This document shows positions 28,110 through 36,570 of a stretch of DNA of 64,000 bases, piece after piece. A model generated the notes under the pieces. It saw only the letters and a program-made list of their open reading frames with translations. It was not told the origin of the DNA and did not search any database. The first letter of the stretch is position 1, and each line of letters begins with the position of its first letter. The position numbers and the translations under genes are program-made. This stretch comes from Sphingomonas citricola. GTDB lineage: Bacteria > Pseudomonadota > Alphaproteobacteria > Sphingomonadales > Sphingomonadaceae. The stretch covers positions 372,001 through 436,000 of the forward strand of contig NZ_JAHXZM010000003.1 of assembly GCF_019429535.1 (NCBI RefSeq). Direction: 5' to 3'.

Positions 28110-28194
28110 ACTCGGCAGGCCCTTACGGCAGCAGTGGTTAGCAAAGCGGTAATGACGTCCGGTCAGCGGGTGGTGCCCGTGCGGCAGCGGATGA

Positions 28195-28479
28195 TCAGTT
28201 GATGCTGGCGATCAGGGCGCTCAGCTGACGGCGGCCGAGGTCGTTGACCGAGATGTTGGTCCGCGACGCCGCCGCCTTCTGCCCGACGGTGCGCAGCAGC
28301 GCGGCCTGGTAGGTGGCGCAGCCCGCGCTCTCGGCGGTCTTGAGGCAGACGGTGCTGCCGTCCATCGCGGTGCGGACGAGGACGGGACGCGAGGGGTTGC
28401 TGCGCCCGGTGTCGGCGTGCGCGGCACCCGAGAACAGGGCGGCGACGGCGGCGGCGGCGGTCAGGGTCTGGCGGATCAT
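28195..28479 (-). CDS. Small exported protein of unknown function
   Basis: 94 residues with a signal peptide ending near SGAAHADTG. The mature part has two cysteines (STVCLKTAESAGCATY) that probably form a disulfide, and a C-terminal helix region LGRRQLSALIASIN. I do not recognise the family. It lies between the NarL-type regulator and the hybrid kinase on the same strand, so it may be an output or accessory of that signalling set, but gaps of over 100 bases on both sides leave room for its own promoter. Confidence 0.75.
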   Translation of the reverse strand: MIRQTLTAAAAVAALFSGAAHADTGRSNPSRPVLVRTAMDGSTVCLKTAESAGCATYQAALLRTVGQKAAASRTNISVNDLGRRQLSALIASIN

Positions 28480-28593
28480 GGTTCGGCTCCGTTGGATCTG
28501 GTGGGGAGGGTCGATGCCCTCTCGATGATCCGCTTGTGCACGTTCCGGCGCCGCCGCGATATTACTCCTTGGGGTGAGATCAGGGGGGTGAGG

Positions 28594-31500
28594 TCAGGCC
28601 GCGTGGTTGAGCGCGGTCAGCCCGCGTTCGAGCACCGCGGGCAGATCGTCGCCGACGCAGCCCGACACCGCCTGTTCGACGCCGGCGGCCGCATCCGCGA
28701 GCGGCGACGCGCCGCTGTTGGCGAGCGTGCGCAGGTGTGCCGAAATCTCGATCAGCGTCGCTTCCTCGAATGCGCCGCGCCGGATCAGCGTCGACAGCGC
28801 GTCGAGCACGTTGCGCGGATCGGGGGCGGCGGCGCGGCCCCAGCGGTCGAGCACCTGCTGAAGGTCCGCCAGCCGCAACGGCTTCGCCAGATGCGCCTGC
28901 ATCCCCGCGGCGAGGCAAAGATCGATGTCGTCGGCGTAGGCGTTGGCGGTGAGCGCGACGATCGGGAGTGCGGCGGGCGTGTGGCCGGCGGCGCGCAACC
29001 GCCGCGTCGCCTCGAGCCCGTCGACCTCGGGCATCTGCATGTCCATCAGCACCAGCGCGAACGGGTCGCCCGCCGCCTGCGCCTGCGTCACCGCGTCGAC
29101 CGCGGCCGCGCCGTCGGCGGCGATGACGCAGCGCGCGCCGAGCCGTTCGAGCATCGCGGAGGCGAGCATCTGGTTGATCTGGTGATCCTCGGCGAGGAGC
29201 ACGCGGAGGTCGCGAGCCTGACCGGGTGCGGGCAGTGCCGCGGGCGCCGGCACGGTCGCCGGCCCCCCGGCCGCGGCGACGAGCGGGACGCGCAGAAAGA
29301 AGCTGCTCCCCTCGCCCGGCGTGCTGGTCATGCCGAGCGATCCGCGCATCAGCCGCGCGAGCTGCGCCCCGATCGCGAGGCCGAGCCCCGACCCGCCGTA
29401 GCGGCGCGCGGTCGATTCGTCCGACTGCATGAACTTGTCGAAGATCGCGGCGTGGCGCGCGGGCTCGATGCCGATCCCGGTGTCGCGCACCTCGATTTCC
29501 AGCCACTCGCCCGCCTCGTCACGCTGAACGTCGGCGCGCAGCGCGACCGAGCCCGCAGCGGTGAATTTCACCGCATTGCCGAGGAGGTTGAGGATGATCT
29601 GGCGCAGCCGCAGCCCGTCGCCCTCGATCCGCGGCGGGATCGCGTCCGCGATCTCGCACGTGAGCGCCAGCCCCTTCTGTTCGGCGAGCGGGGCCATCAG
29701 TTTCGCGCAGCCGCGCAGCGCGTGGCGCAGGTCGACCGGTTCGGCCGCGATCTGCATCTGTCCCGCGTCGATCTTCGACAGGTCGAGAATGTCGTTGAGC
29801 AGCCGCATCATCGCGCGGCCCGAATCGGCGATCACCTGCACGCGCGCGCGCTGTTCGGGCGCGAGATCGCCGTCGAGCAGCAGCTCGGTCGCGCCGATCA
29901 CGCCGTTCATCGGGGTGCGGATCTCGTGGCTCATGTTCGCGAGGAAGGTCGATTTCGCGGCACCCGCGATCTCGGCAGCGTCGCGCGCGGCGGCGAGTTG
30001 CAGTTCGAGTTCCTTGCGCGCGGTGACGTCGCGGATCGAGACGATGATCTCCTGCGCGGCGCCGCTCGCCGGATTGCGGACCAGCCCGCAATTCGCCTCG
30101 AGCCAGCGCCACGTCCCCGGTCGGTCGACCGGTTCGGAGCGGTAGCTGACCACCATCTTGTCGATGATGCCGCGCGACAGATCCTGGTACGCGCCGCGAA
30201 CGATCGCGTCGTCATCGGGGTGGAAACGCGACAGCATCGACGCGCCGAGCAGGTGTTCGGGACGCGCGCCGATCACTTCTGCGACCGAGGGCGAGGCGTA
30301 GAGACAGGTGCCGTCGAGCGCGAGGCGGAACACCGCGTCGGTCGCATTGCTGGCGAGCAGGCGCAATTGCGCCTCGCTGTCGGCGAGCGCGGCGGCGGCG
30401 AAGGTACGTTCGCTGATGTCGATGGTGACGCCGATGTGCCCGACCGGACACGCGAACAGGTCGCGCTCGACCGCGGTCATCGCGTCGACCCAGATCAGCG
30501 TGCCGTCGGCGTGGACGAAGCGGAATTCGCCGCGATAATTGCCGCTGTTCGCGGTGGTCGTCTGCCAGTCGGCGGCGACGCGCGCGAGATCGTCGGGGTG
30601 GACCACACGCGCCCAGCCGTCGCCCGCGGCCTCCTCGGGCGTCTGCCCCGCGAGCGCGTACCACGCGCGGTTGGCGTAGGTGAGCCCGCCCTTCGCATCG
30701 GTGCGGAAGATGCCGACGGGGGCGAGATCGGCGAGCGTCTGGAAGCGATGCTCGCTCTCGCGCAGCGCCTGCTCGAACGCGAGCCGGTCGGTCACGTCGT
30801 GGAGCGAGCCGACGGTGACGAACGATCCGCCGGCGGCGTCGCGGACCATGCGCGCGCTGACGTCGACCTGGCGGATCTCGCCGTCGCGGCGAATGATGCG
30901 CAGCCGCCCGACCTGCCCCTCGAGCGTCCGCGCGGCGTAGCGCGCCTGCATGTCGGTCAGGACCGGCAGGTCCGCGGGATGGATGACCTGGCGCACGTGC
31001 GTGCCGATCGCGTCGGCGACGGGCACCCCGGTCAGCCGCTCCCACGCCGGGTTGAGGAACGACCAGCGCCCCTCGGCATCGACGCGGTAGAGCACCTCCT
31101 GCATGTTCGCGAGCATCGCGTGCGCGTTGTCGTTGCGCGTGCGCAGGTCGTTGCGCGCGCGCTGCAACCGGTCGAGGATCGCCGCGACCGGCAGGCCCAT
31201 GCAGAAATTGGCGGCGAGGAAAAGCTGCAGCACGAGCATCCGGCTCTGTGCCCCGCCGCTTTCCAGCGTGATCGGACCCACGTCGAGGAAGGTCGCGACC
31301 GAGGCGACGATCGCGAGCATGACGACGGTCAAGGCGGCGCCGAAACGGCCGAGCCACAAGGCGGCGAGCATGACGATCGGGCCGGTCATGAACAGCAGCG
31401 GGTAACGCGACTGCGCGAACAGCAGGATGGTGACGACCGACGCCGCACCCATGAACCACGCGATCCGATTGCGCTGCGCACGGATCTCGCGGCGATCGCC

Positions 31501-32031
31501 GGCGAAGGCGTCGTACATCACGCAGACGAGCGGGGTGAAGAGCAGCAGACCAAGCGCGTGCGCGCCGGCCCAGGTCAGCCCGGTGCCGATCGCGAACGCG
31601 GCGCCACTCGACCAGAACGCACCCATCACCAGAAGCGAGAGCGCGAACGGCGCGGCGACCGCCAGAAGCGTGAAGCGACCGAGTTCGCGCAGTGTGTCGA
31701 GGCGCGCGCCGCGCCCCGCGCGCCGCATGCCGAGCACGAGGATCAGCACCTCGGTCATGTTGACACTCAGCCGCACGACGACCTGCGCGAGCGGGAGATG
31801 CGTCGACAGCAACGCGACGATCAGCAGGACCGCGCCGCTCAACGCGAACAGCCGCAACCGCGGGCCGGCCGACCGCATCAGCACGCCGACGAGAAGCGCG
31901 TTGGGTAACCACACCAAGGCGACCGGCGAGTCGGCGCGCGCGTAGACGAGGCAGAGCCAGCCGATCACGCCGAACACGGCCGCGAAGGCGAGATCGACGA
32001 CGAGCGAGCGCGATGGCCGGACCGGGATCAT
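28594..32031 (-). CDS. MASE1-PAS hybrid sensor histidine kinase
   Basis: 1145 residues: about eight membrane helices forming a MASE1-type sensor (10-285), three PAS domains (about 305-420, 430-545, 555-675), HisKA with NMSHEIRTPMNGVIG (His702), HATPase with NLLGNAVKFT and GSGLGLAIGAQLA, a receiver with Asp997 in LMDMQMPEVDG, and an 80-residue helical tail. The tail has SAHLRTLANSGA, which loosely resembles a worn-out Hpt motif. The signal is unknown; MASE1 domains are membrane sensors. Likely phosphate partner is the Hpt protein at 27067-27450. Confidence 0.93.
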   Translation of the reverse strand: MIPVRPSRSLVVDLAFAAVFGVIGWLCLVYARADSPVALVWLPNALLVGVLMRSAGPRLRLFALSGAVLLIVALLSTHLPLAQVVVRLSVNMTEVLILVLGMRRAGRGARLDTLRELGRFTLLAVAAPFALSLLVMGAFWSSGAAFAIGTGLTWAGAHALGLLLFTPLVCVMYDAFAGDRREIRAQRNRIAWFMGAASVVTILLFAQSRYPLLFMTGPIVMLAALWLGRFGAALTVVMLAIVASVATFLDVGPITLESGGAQSRMLVLQLFLAANFCMGLPVAAILDRLQRARNDLRTRNDNAHAMLANMQEVLYRVDAEGRWSFLNPAWERLTGVPVADAIGTHVRQVIHPADLPVLTDMQARYAARTLEGQVGRLRIIRRDGEIRQVDVSARMVRDAAGGSFVTVGSLHDVTDRLAFEQALRESEHRFQTLADLAPVGIFRTDAKGGLTYANRAWYALAGQTPEEAAGDGWARVVHPDDLARVAADWQTTTANSGNYRGEFRFVHADGTLIWVDAMTAVERDLFACPVGHIGVTIDISERTFAAAALADSEAQLRLLASNATDAVFRLALDGTCLYASPSVAEVIGARPEHLLGASMLSRFHPDDDAIVRGAYQDLSRGIIDKMVVSYRSEPVDRPGTWRWLEANCGLVRNPASGAAQEIIVSIRDVTARKELELQLAAARDAAEIAGAAKSTFLANMSHEIRTPMNGVIGATELLLDGDLAPEQRARVQVIADSGRAMMRLLNDILDLSKIDAGQMQIAAEPVDLRHALRGCAKLMAPLAEQKGLALTCEIADAIPPRIEGDGLRLRQIILNLLGNAVKFTAAGSVALRADVQRDEAGEWLEIEVRDTGIGIEPARHAAIFDKFMQSDESTARRYGGSGLGLAIGAQLARLMRGSLGMTSTPGEGSSFFLRVPLVAAAGGPATVPAPAALPAPGQARDLRVLLAEDHQINQMLASAMLERLGARCVIAADGAAAVDAVTQAQAAGDPFALVLMDMQMPEVDGLEATRRLRAAGHTPAALPIVALTANAYADDIDLCLAAGMQAHLAKPLRLADLQQVLDRWGRAAAPDPRNVLDALSTLIRRGAFEEATLIEISAHLRTLANSGASPLADAAAGVEQAVSGCVGDDLPAVLERGLTALNHAA

Positions 32032-32055
32032 GATAGCCGGCCTATCGACCGGTGG

Positions 32056-32070
32056 TTAATGGGTGGCTAA
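32056..32070. promoter_or_regulatory. CtrA-box-like sequence upstream of the MASE1 kinase
   Basis: TTAA-TGGGTGG-CTAA resembles the CtrA consensus TTAA-N7-TTAA with one mismatch (TTAG-N7-TTAACC on the minus strand). It is 25 bases upstream of the kinase start. Such near matches occur by chance, though less often in DNA this GC-rich. Confidence 0.25.
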
Positions 32071-32084
32071 CGCGCTCAATTCAT

Positions 32085-32720
32085 TCACGCATAAGCGTAG
32101 GGGCCGCCTTCCGCCAACGCCTTCTGATAGGCCGGGCGCGCGTGGATCTTTTCGAGCCAGGCGATCGTGTTGGGGCGGCTCTGGTCGAGCCCGGCGCGGC
32201 TGCGCGCGGCCTCGAGCGGGAAGCTCATCATGATGTCGGCGGCGGTCAATTGATCGCCCGCGAACCACGGACGATCGGCGAGCGATTGCTCGACGAAGTC
32301 GAGATGGACGTCGATCATCGGCTGGATGCGCTTGGTCGCCGGCTTGCCCATCAGCGGGATGCGGCCGAGCACCAGCTTGAGCAGCAGCGGCGGCATCAGC
32401 GAGCCCTCGGCGTAGTGGAGCCAGAAGCGATAGGCGAGCGCGTCGTCGCGCCGCGCGGGGGCTCCGAGTTTCCCGTCCGCCTTGTCGACCAGATATTCGA
32501 CGATCGCCCCCGTTTCCGCGACGACGCGATCGCCGTCGTCGGTGTCCTGGATCACCGGCGATTTGCCGAGCGGATGGACGCGGCGCAACTCGGGTGGCGC
32601 GAGCATCGTCTTCTTGTTGCGCTCGTACCGCTTCACCTCGTGCGGCAGGCCGAGTTCCTCGAGCATCCACAACACGCGCTGCGAGCGCGAATTCTCGAGA
32701 TGGTGGACGATGACGGTCAT
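32085..32720 (-). CDS. Glutathione S-transferase family protein
   Basis: 211 residues. An N-terminal thioredoxin-fold domain has SRSQRVLWMLEELGLP, HPLGKSPVI and VVAETGAIVEYL (glutathione-binding SNAIL-type motif region). The alpha-helical C-terminal domain has GDQLTAADIMMSFPLEA. Members conjugate glutathione to electrophiles or reduce peroxides; the substrate is unknown. ATGA overlap with the upstream methyltransferase gene shows the two are co-translated. Confidence 0.92.
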   Translation of the reverse strand: MTVIVHHLENSRSQRVLWMLEELGLPHEVKRYERNKKTMLAPPELRRVHPLGKSPVIQDTDDGDRVVAETGAIVEYLVDKADGKLGAPARRDDALAYRFWLHYAEGSLMPPLLLKLVLGRIPLMGKPATKRIQPMIDVHLDFVEQSLADRPWFAGDQLTAADIMMSFPLEAARSRAGLDQSRPNTIAWLEKIHARPAYQKALAEGGPYAYA

Positions 32721-33556
32721 GCGGGCTCCCCTTCGGCGCGTGCGGTCCAGATCCAGGCGGCAGCGGGCATCGCCACGCGCCGGTCGGTCGCATAACGCGC
32801 GAGCCGCGATGCGATCCGCGCGCGAAGCGTGAGACGCTCGTCACCGTGCGTCGCACGGATCGCGGGCGCGGCGGGGCCGATGCGCGCGAAAAACGCGAGC
32901 GCGTCGTCGATCGCGGCGGTGTCGCTTTCCCCCTCGCCCGCGACATAGGTGAAATCGACGGCGTCGACGCGTTCGACCCGCCAGCCGGCGGCCGCGAGCA
33001 GATCGGCGACGAAATCGCGGTCGGCGAAGGCGAACGGCCCGGGCGCGTAGCCCGCAGCCGCCGCCGGCGCTGGCCCGATCGCGTCCTGGAGCACGCGCGC
33101 CCATTCATTCTCCTGCCGCGCGCGAAAGCAGGAGAAGACGAGCGGGGCACCGGGTGCGGCGCGACGGCGCAGATGCGCGAAGGCGGCGACCGGATCGGCG
33201 AAGAACATGACGCCGTGCCGCGAGAAGACGAGGTCGGCGGTGGGGAGTGCCGCGGTCAATGCGTCGCCTGCTGCGAAATGGAGGTTGGCGCGCGCGTGGC
33301 GTGCATTGGCGACCGCGATCATCGGCGCGGACAGGTCGATACCGTCGACGCGGGCGGCGGGACGCGCGAGGGCGATCGCGGCGGCGGTGCTGCCGATCCC
33401 GCAGCCCAGGTCGAGGAAGCATCCGCGTTCGGGCGCGACCGACAGGATCGCCTGCGTCAGCCGCGGCGCGAGATCGGCGAAGCTACGCTCGGTCCGCGGC
33501 CATTCGTCCGCCCAGACGTCGCCGACCTTGCCGCTCCAGTCGCCGGCGGTGGTCAT
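32717..33556 (-). CDS. Class I SAM-dependent methyltransferase
   Basis: 279 residues. Motif I is FLDLGCGIGSTAAA, followed by DGIDLSAPM and ADLVFSRHGVMFFADP, the pattern of small-molecule methyltransferases of the UbiE type. The substrate cannot be read from sequence. It is the first gene of a pair with the GST. The gap behind it to recA (33557-33840) holds only the recA terminator. Confidence 0.88.
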   Translation of the reverse strand: MTTAGDWSGKVGDVWADEWPRTERSFADLAPRLTQAILSVAPERGCFLDLGCGIGSTAAAIALARPAARVDGIDLSAPMIAVANARHARANLHFAAGDALTAALPTADLVFSRHGVMFFADPVAAFAHLRRRAAPGAPLVFSCFRARQENEWARVLQDAIGPAPAAAAGYAPGPFAFADRDFVADLLAAAGWRVERVDAVDFTYVAGEGESDTAAIDDALAFFARIGPAAPAIRATHGDERLTLRARIASRLARYATDRRVAMPAAAWIWTARAEGEPA

Positions 33557-33786
33557 GCGGATGGAAGCCTGATCATGAGCGAAGCGCCGCCTGACGGGGG
33601 AAGACAGTCGCAGAGATCATAACGGCGCGCTACTGTCCATGGGTGCGCGGGGCCCGGGCGGCGATGTGGCGAACGATCGCTGATCGTTCCGTCGATTGCG
33701 CCAGACTGCGCGAGGGGGTCGCTCACGAAGACAGGCGAGCCGGGTGGCATCGAAAAAGCGCGACTTGGATGTCGCCGAAACGAACA

Positions 33787-33810
33787 CGGCCCGCCGTTGC
33801 CGGCGGGCCG
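33787..33810 (-). terminator. Rho-independent terminator of recA
   Basis: CGGCCCGCCG-TTGC-CGGCGGGCCG is a perfect 10-base-pair stem with a 4-base loop, 30 bases downstream of the recA stop. Read on the minus strand it is followed by TGTTCGTTTC, a modest T-rich tail. No other gene uses this position. Confidence 0.8.
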
Positions 33811-33840
33811 CGCGATGATCGTGGTGGGCGGCTGCCCCGA

Positions 33841-34914
33841 TCAGATGTCGTCGTCCTCCGACGGGCCCGCCATCATCTCCTCGGCGACCGCGTCGGTGCG
33901 TGCGCGGATCGCCTTTTCGAGACGCTCCGCCATCTCCTTGTTCTCGCGCAGGAAGTTCTTGGCGTTCTCACGCCCCTGCCCGATGCGGACGCTGTCGTAG
34001 GAGAACCACGCGCCCGACTTCTCGACCAGCCCGGCCTTGACGCCCAAGTCGAGGATTTCGCCGATCTTCGAGATGCCCTCGCCATACATGATGTCGAACT
34101 CGACCTGCTTGAACGGCGGCGCGACCTTGTTCTTGACGACCTTCACGCGGGTGGCGTTGCCCGTCACCTCGTCGCGGTCCTTGATCGCGCCGGTGCGGCG
34201 GATGTCGAGGCGGACCGAGGCGTAGAATTTGAGCGCGTTGCCGCCCGTCGTCGTCTCCGGGTTGCCGTACATCACGCCGATCTTCATGCGCAGCTGGTTG
34301 ATGAAGATCACCATGCAGCGCGAGCGGCTGATCGAGCCGGTCAGCTTGCGCAGGCTCTGCGACATGAGGCGCGCCTGGAGGCCGACGTGGCTGTCGCCCA
34401 TCTCGCCCTCGATTTCCGCGCGCGGGACGAGGGCTGCGACCGAATCGACTACCAGCACGTCGATCGCGTTCGAGCGGACGAGCGTGTCGGTGATCTCCAG
34501 CGCCTGCTCACCCGTGTCGGGCTGCGACACGATCAGTTCGTCGATGTTGACGCCCAGCTTCTTGGCGTAAACGGGATCAAGCGCGTGTTCGGCGTCAACG
34601 AAGGCGGCGGTGCCGCCGTTCTTCTGTGCCTCGGCGATGACGTGGAGCGCGAGCGTCGTCTTGCCCGAGCTCTCGGGACCATACACCTCGATCACGCGGC
34701 CGCGCGGCAGCCCGCCGACGCCGAGTGCGATGTCGAGCCCGAGCGAGCCGGTCGAGATCGCCTCGACCTGCATCGCTTCCTTCTGCCCGAGCTTCATCGC
34801 CGAGCCCTTGCCGAACGCGCGGTCGATCTGCGCGAGGGCGGCGTCGAGCGCCTTTTGACGGTCGTTAGTCGCGGTTGCCATGCCGGTATCGATCACCTGA
34901 AGTTTGGCGGCCAT
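33841..34914 (-). CDS. recA: Recombinase RecA
   Basis: 357 residues. Walker [10 protein letters not shown] is at residues 79-87, Walker B at [10 protein letters not shown], the DNA-binding loop region has [17 protein letters not shown], and the C-terminus is acidic (GPSEDDDI). AGGGA precedes the ATG at 34914 by about 7 bases. RecA drives homologous recombination and triggers LexA self-cleavage. An SOS box lies 77 bases upstream, and a strong hairpin terminator follows, so the gene is a single transcription unit. Confidence 0.98.
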   Translation of the reverse strand: MAAKLQVIDTGMATATNDRQKALDAALAQIDRAFGKGSAMKLGQKEAMQVEAISTGSLGLDIALGVGGLPRGRVIEVYGPESSGKTTLALHVIAEAQKNGGTAAFVDAEHALDPVYAKKLGVNIDELIVSQPDTGEQALEITDTLVRSNAIDVLVVDSVAALVPRAEIEGEMGDSHVGLQARLMSQSLRKLTGSISRSRCMVIFINQLRMKIGVMYGNPETTTGGNALKFYASVRLDIRRTGAIKDRDEVTGNATRVKVVKNKVAPPFKQVEFDIMYGEGISKIGEILDLGVKAGLVEKSGAWFSYDSVRIGQGRENAKNFLRENKEMAERLEKAIRARTDAVAEEMMAGPSEDDDI

Positions 34915-34990
34915 TGCCGATCCCTTTTGCTAGAGCACCCGCGCGTGACGTTCAACGCGTTCCTGCTCGTGTACACACTTTGTTCCATAC

Positions 34991-35005
34991 GAACAAGTGG
35001 TGAAC
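34991..35005 (-). promoter_or_regulatory. LexA (SOS) box upstream of recA
   Basis: GAAC-AAGTGGT-GAAC on plus, GTTCACCACTTGTTC on minus, matches the alphaproteobacterial LexA site GTTC-N7-GTTC exactly. It is 77-91 bases before the recA start codon, in the promoter region. Confidence 0.85.
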
Positions 35006-35017
35006 AAATGGCCGGAA

Positions 35018-35722
35018 TCAAGGTTTTCTGTAGGTCGCAACACCCTTGGCGAAGCGGGCGGAGGCGAAGGAGCGTTCGAACAGACGGTCGTGATTGGGGC
35101 TCGCTGGGTCGGTGATCGCGTGCTTGAGCAGCCGCAGCGCCGCCGCGTCATTGGCGGCAATCTGCGCGACCACCTCCGTCGCCTCTCCCAGCAAGTCGAC
35201 GAGGCCGATCCGCTGCGCTTCGCCGGCGTCGACCGGGGCCGCGGTGAACAGCAGCCGCGCCGCCTGCCCCCGCCCGACGCGCGCGACCAGCCGGGCGACG
35301 TCGGGGGCGGGATAACCGATGCCGAGCCGCGCGGGCGGGATCGCAAAACGCGCGTCGGTCGTCGCGACGATCACGTCGCACGCGAGCGCGAGCGCGACCC
35401 CGGCGCCGTGGCACCCGCCCTCGACCGCCGCGACGACGGGCATGGGGAGCGCCGCAATCGCCTCGATCCCGGCGCGCATCGCCTCGCGAAAGGTGCCGCG
35501 GGCGGCGACGTCGTCGCTCAGCCGCGCGAGATCGGCGAGGTCGGCGCCGGCGCAGAAGATGCCCGGTACGTCGGACGCCAGCATCACCGCGCGCGCGTCC
35601 TCGGGCACCTGGGCGGCGGCGGTCGCAAGATCGTGCCACGCGCCGACGGGGAGCGCGTTGCGCACCGCGGCGCGATCGAGCGCGATCCGGGCCACCCCGC
35701 CGGTGACGGTCAAGCGGATCAC
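35018..35722 (-). CDS. Enoyl-CoA hydratase/isomerase family protein
   Basis: 234 residues from GTG at 35722, which overlaps the ispE stop (GTGA) and gives the expected start MIRLTVTGGVARIALDR; an ATG at 35749 would overlap ispE by 31 bases. Oxyanion-hole regions are FCAGADLADL and EGGCHGAGVALALACD. The glutamate positions of true crotonases are not clearly conserved, so the reaction could be hydration, isomerisation or another CoA chemistry. Last gene of the ETF-QO - TPR - ispE - hydratase operon. Confidence 0.88.
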   Translation of the reverse strand: MIRLTVTGGVARIALDRAAVRNALPVGAWHDLATAAAQVPEDARAVMLASDVPGIFCAGADLADLARLSDDVAARGTFREAMRAGIEAIAALPMPVVAAVEGGCHGAGVALALACDVIVATTDARFAIPPARLGIGYPAPDVARLVARVGRGQAARLLFTAAPVDAGEAQRIGLVDLLGEATEVVAQIAANDAAALRLLKHAITDPASPNHDRLFERSFASARFAKGVATYRKP

Positions 35723-36558
35723 CGGATCACCGTTGCCAGTCGCCACCATGCGGGCTCCGCCGCCGCGATCGCCTCTGCAGCGCGATCGCGCGCGGCCATG
35801 TCGGCGAACAGCGCGAAGCAGGTCGCACCCGACCCGGACATCCGCGCGAGCCGGACCCCCGGCTGCGCGCCGAGCAGCGCGAGTACATCCTCGATGACCG
35901 GCGCGACCTGCACGGCGGGCGGTTGCAGATCATTGCGCCCCGCCAGCGCGGCGGCGGGCGCGTCGCCGTCCGCCATTGCGCCACGATCGCACCCGTCCCA
36001 GCGCGCAAAGACCGCGGCGGTCGACACCGCGACGCCCGGGTTGACCAGCAGCGCGGGCATGTCGCCCAGCCCCTCGATCTCCTCGAGCGCCTCGCCCTTG
36101 CCGCGACCGATTGCAGCACGGCCGAGCAGACAGGCGGGCACGTCGGCGCCGAGCGACGCGGCGATCGCGAACAGCCTCGCGTCGGTCGGCGAGACGCGGT
36201 GGAGCCGTGCCAGCGCGCGCAGTGTCGCCGCGGCGTCGGCGGAGCCGCCACCGATGCCAGACGCGATCGGCAGATGCTTGTCGAGTGTGATCGCGTGAGT
36301 CGCGGCGACGGCGAACTCACGCGCGAACGCGCGCTCGGCGCGGGTGACGAGATTGTCCGCGCCTGCGTCCAGTCCCGCGGCGAACGGGCCGATGATCGAC
36401 AGCGACGGTGCGCCGATCGTGACGGTCACGGTGTCGCCGTCGGCGGCGAAGACGAACAACGTCTCGAGCTCGTGATAGCCGTCGTCGCGGCGGCGGCGGA
36501 CGTGGAGCGCGAGATTGAGCTTCGCCGGCGCGCGCTCGACGGTTCGCTGGTCCGACAC
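35719..36558 (-). CDS. ispE: 4-diphosphocytidyl-2-C-methyl-D-erythritol kinase
   Basis: 279 residues. N-terminal ERAPAKLNLALHV has the conserved lysine and asparagine; the GHMP ATP loop is PIASGIGGGSADAAA; the C-terminus has MSGSGATCFALF. It phosphorylates an intermediate of the MEP pathway to isoprenoids. It begins 12 bases after the TPR gene stop. Confidence 0.96.
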   Translation of the reverse strand: MSDQRTVERAPAKLNLALHVRRRRDDGYHELETLFVFAADGDTVTVTIGAPSLSIIGPFAAGLDAGADNLVTRAERAFAREFAVAATHAITLDKHLPIASGIGGGSADAAATLRALARLHRVSPTDARLFAIAASLGADVPACLLGRAAIGRGKGEALEEIEGLGDMPALLVNPGVAVSTAAVFARWDGCDRGAMADGDAPAAALAGRNDLQPPAVQVAPVIEDVLALLGAQPGVRLARMSGSGATCFALFADMAARDRAAEAIAAAEPAWWRLATVIR

Positions 36559-36570
36559 GGTGCTTCCTTC

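Noticed and set aside
28542..28546. GGAAC on the minus strand upstream of the small exported protein as an EcfG -35 element
   Set aside because: No CGTT lies 16-17 bases downstream.
28417..31908. A 1163-codon open frame on the plus strand
   Set aside because: It is antisense to the MASE1-PAS kinase, is extremely rich in Arg, Glu and Asp, and shows no domain; long mirror frames are expected at this GC content.
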